Under the pieces are notes generated by a model. It was not told the DNA's origin. It was given only the letters and a program-made list of their open reading frames with translations, and ran no database searches. This document shows positions 60,316 to 64,000 of a stretch of DNA of 64,000 nucleotides, piece by piece (the first letter of the stretch is position 1; each line of letters begins with the position of its first letter). A program made the translations under genes and the position numbers. Source of the stretch: Camillea tinctor (lineage: Eukaryota > Ascomycota > Sordariomycetes > Xylariales > Xylariaceae); assembly GCA_022578605.1 (NCBI GenBank), contig MU394084.1, positions 348,668 through 412,667 on the forward strand, read 5' to 3'.

Positions 60316-60336
60316 AGTAGGCCTTTAAGGCCTACT
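60316..60336. repeat. Perfect 21-base palindrome at the edge of the AT-rich block
   Basis: Ten-base arms AGTAGGCCTT and AAGGCCTACT are separated by a single T. Within a few tens of bases after it the composition falls to almost pure A/T. It might be the end of an inserted element or a hairpin, but no matching copy is seen elsewhere in the window. Confidence 0.85.
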
Positions 60337-60339
60337 GTA

Positions 60340-63300
60340 TCTCTTTTCTTTATATTTAATATACCTTATAGCAACCTACTTAAAATTAACAAGTTATAAA
60401 CTTAAAAAGCTTTAACTATCGTTATTTTAACTTATAGTGCCGTTATTTAAAACTTATTTATTAATTTAGTTTTTTTACTTATAAAATAAATAAAAGTTTA
60501 TTTTTTACTGCGCAATAATAACAATAAAATATTATATAATAACTAAATTTACTTAATTTAAAAAAAATTTACCTTTTTTTTAAAGCAATATTTTTATATT
60601 GTTTTTTTTACTTTTTTTACGCTTTATTTTTTTTTTATTTGCGTTTATAAATATATATTGCTAATTTAATGCGATTTAAGCGGCAAAATTACCAAGCTGC
60701 AATAATAAAAGCTATATTTAAAAATTTATAAAGCATATAGCATTGTTAAAATTACTAATTATAATTAAAACTTAACTAAAAAAAATTACTAATTTCTTTT
60801 TTTTTTTTTTTAACTTTACTTTATACATTGTTTTAAAAAAAAAAAAAAGTTACGAAAAATAAAAAAAAATATATTAATAATAACATTTATAAATATTAAT
60901 AAATATAACTTTTATTTAAAGCTAGTTTTTCGATTTACATTTTATAATTAAGTTTTTATAACTTAACGCTAAAAAAGCTTTTATAAGTAACTTTAATAAC
61001 AATAATTTTATTTATTTATTATTTACTTTTTTTTTTATTATTATTATTATTATATTTAAATTAAATATTACTTATACTTTTTATACTTAATAACTTTAAT
61101 ATATTTAATTTTAAAGTTATTTTTATTATATTTATTTTATTATTTTTATTATTTTTTTTTATTATTACTGCTTTTTATATTATAGCTTAATAAAATTGCT
61201 TAAAACTTTTATAAATTAAAAACGCTACATTTTATAGCAAGCAATATAGCTTTTTAATAAAATATTGCTAAATAGCTTTTTATAATTATTGTAAAATTAA
61301 GTAAAAAATAAATTAAAAAATTTAAAAGCTTTTTTATTTTTATTAATAACGATTTTAATAACTTTGTTTTAAAACTTACTATTAAAATTAAACTATAAAA
61401 AGCTTATAATAATAAATAAAAAAAAAAAATATTATTACTAATATTAAATTAAACTAAATTTAAAAACTTAAATTATTAAATAAATAAATTAAGTTTAATT
61501 AAAAACTAATTAATTACTTATTAATAATAAAGTATAAAAAAATATTTTTAAAAAAGTTAATAACAATAAAACTAACTTAAAAAAACAAAAAGTTTAAAAA
61601 AGCATTTTTTATTAAAGTAAATACTTAAAAAAACCGGTAAAATAAAGCTTATGTTATTATATGTAACTGCTTAAATAACAACTTTAAAAATATAATTACA
61701 CTTATTACAATAAAACTTTATAATACTATAACATTAATATAAACTAAGCTTAAAAAAACTTATAAACTTAAAAATAGCGCTATATTTTAAAAACTTATTT
61801 ATTAATAAAAATTTTTTACTTTAAAAGCTTATAAAAAAAAGTTATAAAGTTAACGTTTAAAATTAAAATTATTAAAAATAAATTAAATAATTTAAATAAA
61901 ACTTATTAAATTATTAAACTTATAATAATTAATAAATTTTTTAACTTATTAAAATTATTTTATAACACTTTTTTTATTACTTTTTATATTATTTATAATA
62001 TTTTTTTTACTAAAAATAACATTAAAAAAATTATTATAAAAGCTATAACTTTTAATAAAGTTATTTTAATAGCTTAACGTAAAAAATAGTTATAAAAGCT
62101 TAAAAAAATAGGTATTAACTTTTTAATTATGCGCTATAGTTATATTTATTGCAATAAAAAGTATAAAAATGCTTTTTATTAAAAAAAATACTTTAAAAAA
62201 ATGTTAAAAAACATTAAAAAAAAGCATAAAAAACAAAAAAAATAAAAAAGCTAAATAAAAAGCTAAAAAAAAAATAATAATATTAAAAATAACTTAAAAT
62301 TTTTTAGCTTATTTTTTATTATAGCTATTAATATTAATTTAAATTTAATTAAAAATATAAGCAATTTTTTATTTAGTTTTATTTTTTTTAGTTTATTTAA
62401 TATTAATAACTTTAATATATACTTTGCTTTTAGCGTATTTTTTAATATTTTTATTAAAAGCTTTAATAATAATAAAATAACGTTTACTTTAAAAGCATTT
62501 TTTAATAATAATAAAACTTTTTTATATATACTTATTATAAGTACTATTAACGCTAAAGTTATTAATTTTATTAATTAATTATTAAAAAAATATAAAATAT
62601 TTAACTTTTTAATATATATTTTTAAAAAATTTAAAACTACTACTTACTTTTTATAATTAAGCTTAATAATAATGCTTAAAAATAAACTATAAATATTAAT
62701 TATAAAGTTAAAATAAATATTTATATTAAATTTAAACTGCAATTAAAACATTTTTTATAATAAAAGCAGCTTTATAAATATATAAAAATATATTAAAAAA
62801 ATATAATAAATATAAATAAATATAAAATTATGTTAAAATTTATAAAAACTTATAAGTTAAAAAAAAAAAATAAAAAAAAAATTAAACGTTTTAATATTAT
62901 ATAACTTTATTTACTTTTTTAAAGCTATAATAAACTTTATATTAATTTAATAATTTGCTAAAAAAAGTATTAAATTTTTTTTTATTAAAATAAAGCTTTA
63001 AAAGTTAAAAAAATAAATTATTTTATAATAGCTATATTTTTTAGCAATTTATATATAATTAATTAATTTAAAAGCTTTATTATTATTATTAACTTTAATA
63101 TAGCTTTTTACTTTTATTTTATTATTAATTTTAACATAAAAGTTTAATATAAATAATTTGCTTACTTTAAAAATTAAAAATTTTATTATTTAATAAATGT
63201 TTTAATAAATATAACGCTACTTTAACAATACTATTTATATAAAACTTACATTAAAGCTTAAATAAAAAAAATATTACATAAAAAAAAGCTTTATAAAAAA

Positions 63301-64000
63301 ACTTATAAACTTAAATTATTATATATTAATTTTATAAATATGCTTTAAAGTATATAAAAAGTAATTAGCTATAAAAAATTTACTTTATAAACCGTTATAA
63401 TAAATAACTTTTTATAAATAATTTAAGTTATTTTTTTAAAAATAATAAAAAACTTTTTTAAAGCATTTAAAAACTTTTTAAAAAAGTATAAAAAACTTAA
63501 ATAGCGCTATTATTTAATTATTTTTAATTAAAGCTTTACTTTTATTAAAAAAGTATTTAAAAATTTATATTTAAATAAAAAAATAACAATTTATTTATTA
63601 GTTATAAACTAATATTAATAAAACGAAATATTTAAAAAAAGCATTAATATATTAAAAAAAAAAGTATAAATTATTATATTTATAATTATAATAAAAAAAA
63701 TTTTATTTAAATATTAATTTATATTTATATAAATTATTATTTATTTAAAAAATTAATTTTTTAACTTAAAGCTTAAAAATAAAACATTTTATAAAGCTTA
63801 ATTTAATATTAAATTAAACTTATTTTACTTATAAATAATAAAAATAAAAAAATAGTATAAACTTAAAAGCAAATTATTTATGCTATAATTTATAGTAAAA
63901 TTATATTAAATGCTTAAATATTAAAAAAATAATATATATAACTATATTATTTTTTTAAAATTTAATAAAATAATTTACATTAATAATGTTTTTTTTAAAA
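60340..64000. repeat. AT-rich, RIP-like degenerate block, running off the window end
   Basis: Composition changes abruptly to very low G+C; two 60-base lines I counted held 3 and 11 G or C. No open frame of 60 codons occurs on either strand for the whole 3.7 kb, as TAA and TAG are everywhere. Remaining C and G are often in GCT, AGC or CG contexts, and TA steps dominate. This is what repeat-induced point mutation leaves of transposon copies in ascomycetes, by turning CpA into TpA on both strands. I cannot identify the original element. The block may be part of a larger AT isochore, subtelomere or centromere flank. Confidence 0.8.

Noticed and set aside
1..64000. CRISPR arrays, rRNA genes and operons
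   Set aside because: There are no spaced direct repeats or rRNA-like sequence, and the genome is eukaryotic by its introns.

Overview
This window is nuclear DNA of a filamentous ascomycete (Pezizomycotina), probably a Sordariomycete; I cannot name the species. The evidence is genes with many short introns (about 50-185 bases, GTAAGT/GTATGT-type donors and CTAAC-like branch sites), fungal versions of the proteins, long pyrimidine tracts in promoters, and a terminal block of extreme AT-richness that looks like DNA damaged by repeat-induced point mutation (RIP).

From 1 to about 43 kb lies an ordinary housekeeping region with large intergenic spaces. In order: a Lag1-type ceramide synthase (-), a BAX-inhibitor/TMBIM membrane protein (+), a Cdc11/AspA septin (-), a PROPPIN WD-repeat autophagy protein (+), the RES-complex splicing factor Ist3/RBMX2 (-), a dynein light intermediate chain (+), a SPATA20/YyaL-type thioredoxin-glycosidase protein (-), a secreted or membrane-anchored sulfatase (+), a weak small secreted-protein candidate (+), octanoyltransferase LIP2 (+) and an otubain-type deubiquitinase (-). 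The first eight alternate strictly in strand. For every multi-exon gene I placed each splice junction by hand. All junctions keep frame, and most restore a family motif (for example GDGNCGW in the otubain and GASGTGRTTF in the septin).

From 43.3 to 58.7 kb I found no gene I can support. This stretch holds microsatellites, a 22-C run, palindromes and only short open frames with no recognisable family. At 58.7 kb there is one small, cysteine-rich, signal-peptide-bearing protein with a TATA-rich promoter, a typical candidate effector. About 1.4 kb further on a perfect palindrome marks the start of the AT-rich block, which runs off the window end at 64 kb and contains no open frame of 60 codons.

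The genes do not form a pathway or cluster; they are independent cell-biology genes (sphingolipid synthesis, membrane stress, septum organisation, autophagy, splicing, transport, lipoylation, ubiquitin removal). The region of most biological interest is the right end, where a secreted cysteine-rich protein sits beside RIP-like AT-rich DNA. Other points worth checking are a redox-motif cysteine lost in the SPATA20 protein, a changed lipid-binding motif in the PROPPIN, and a strongly over-represented intergenic palindrome, ACCTAGGT.
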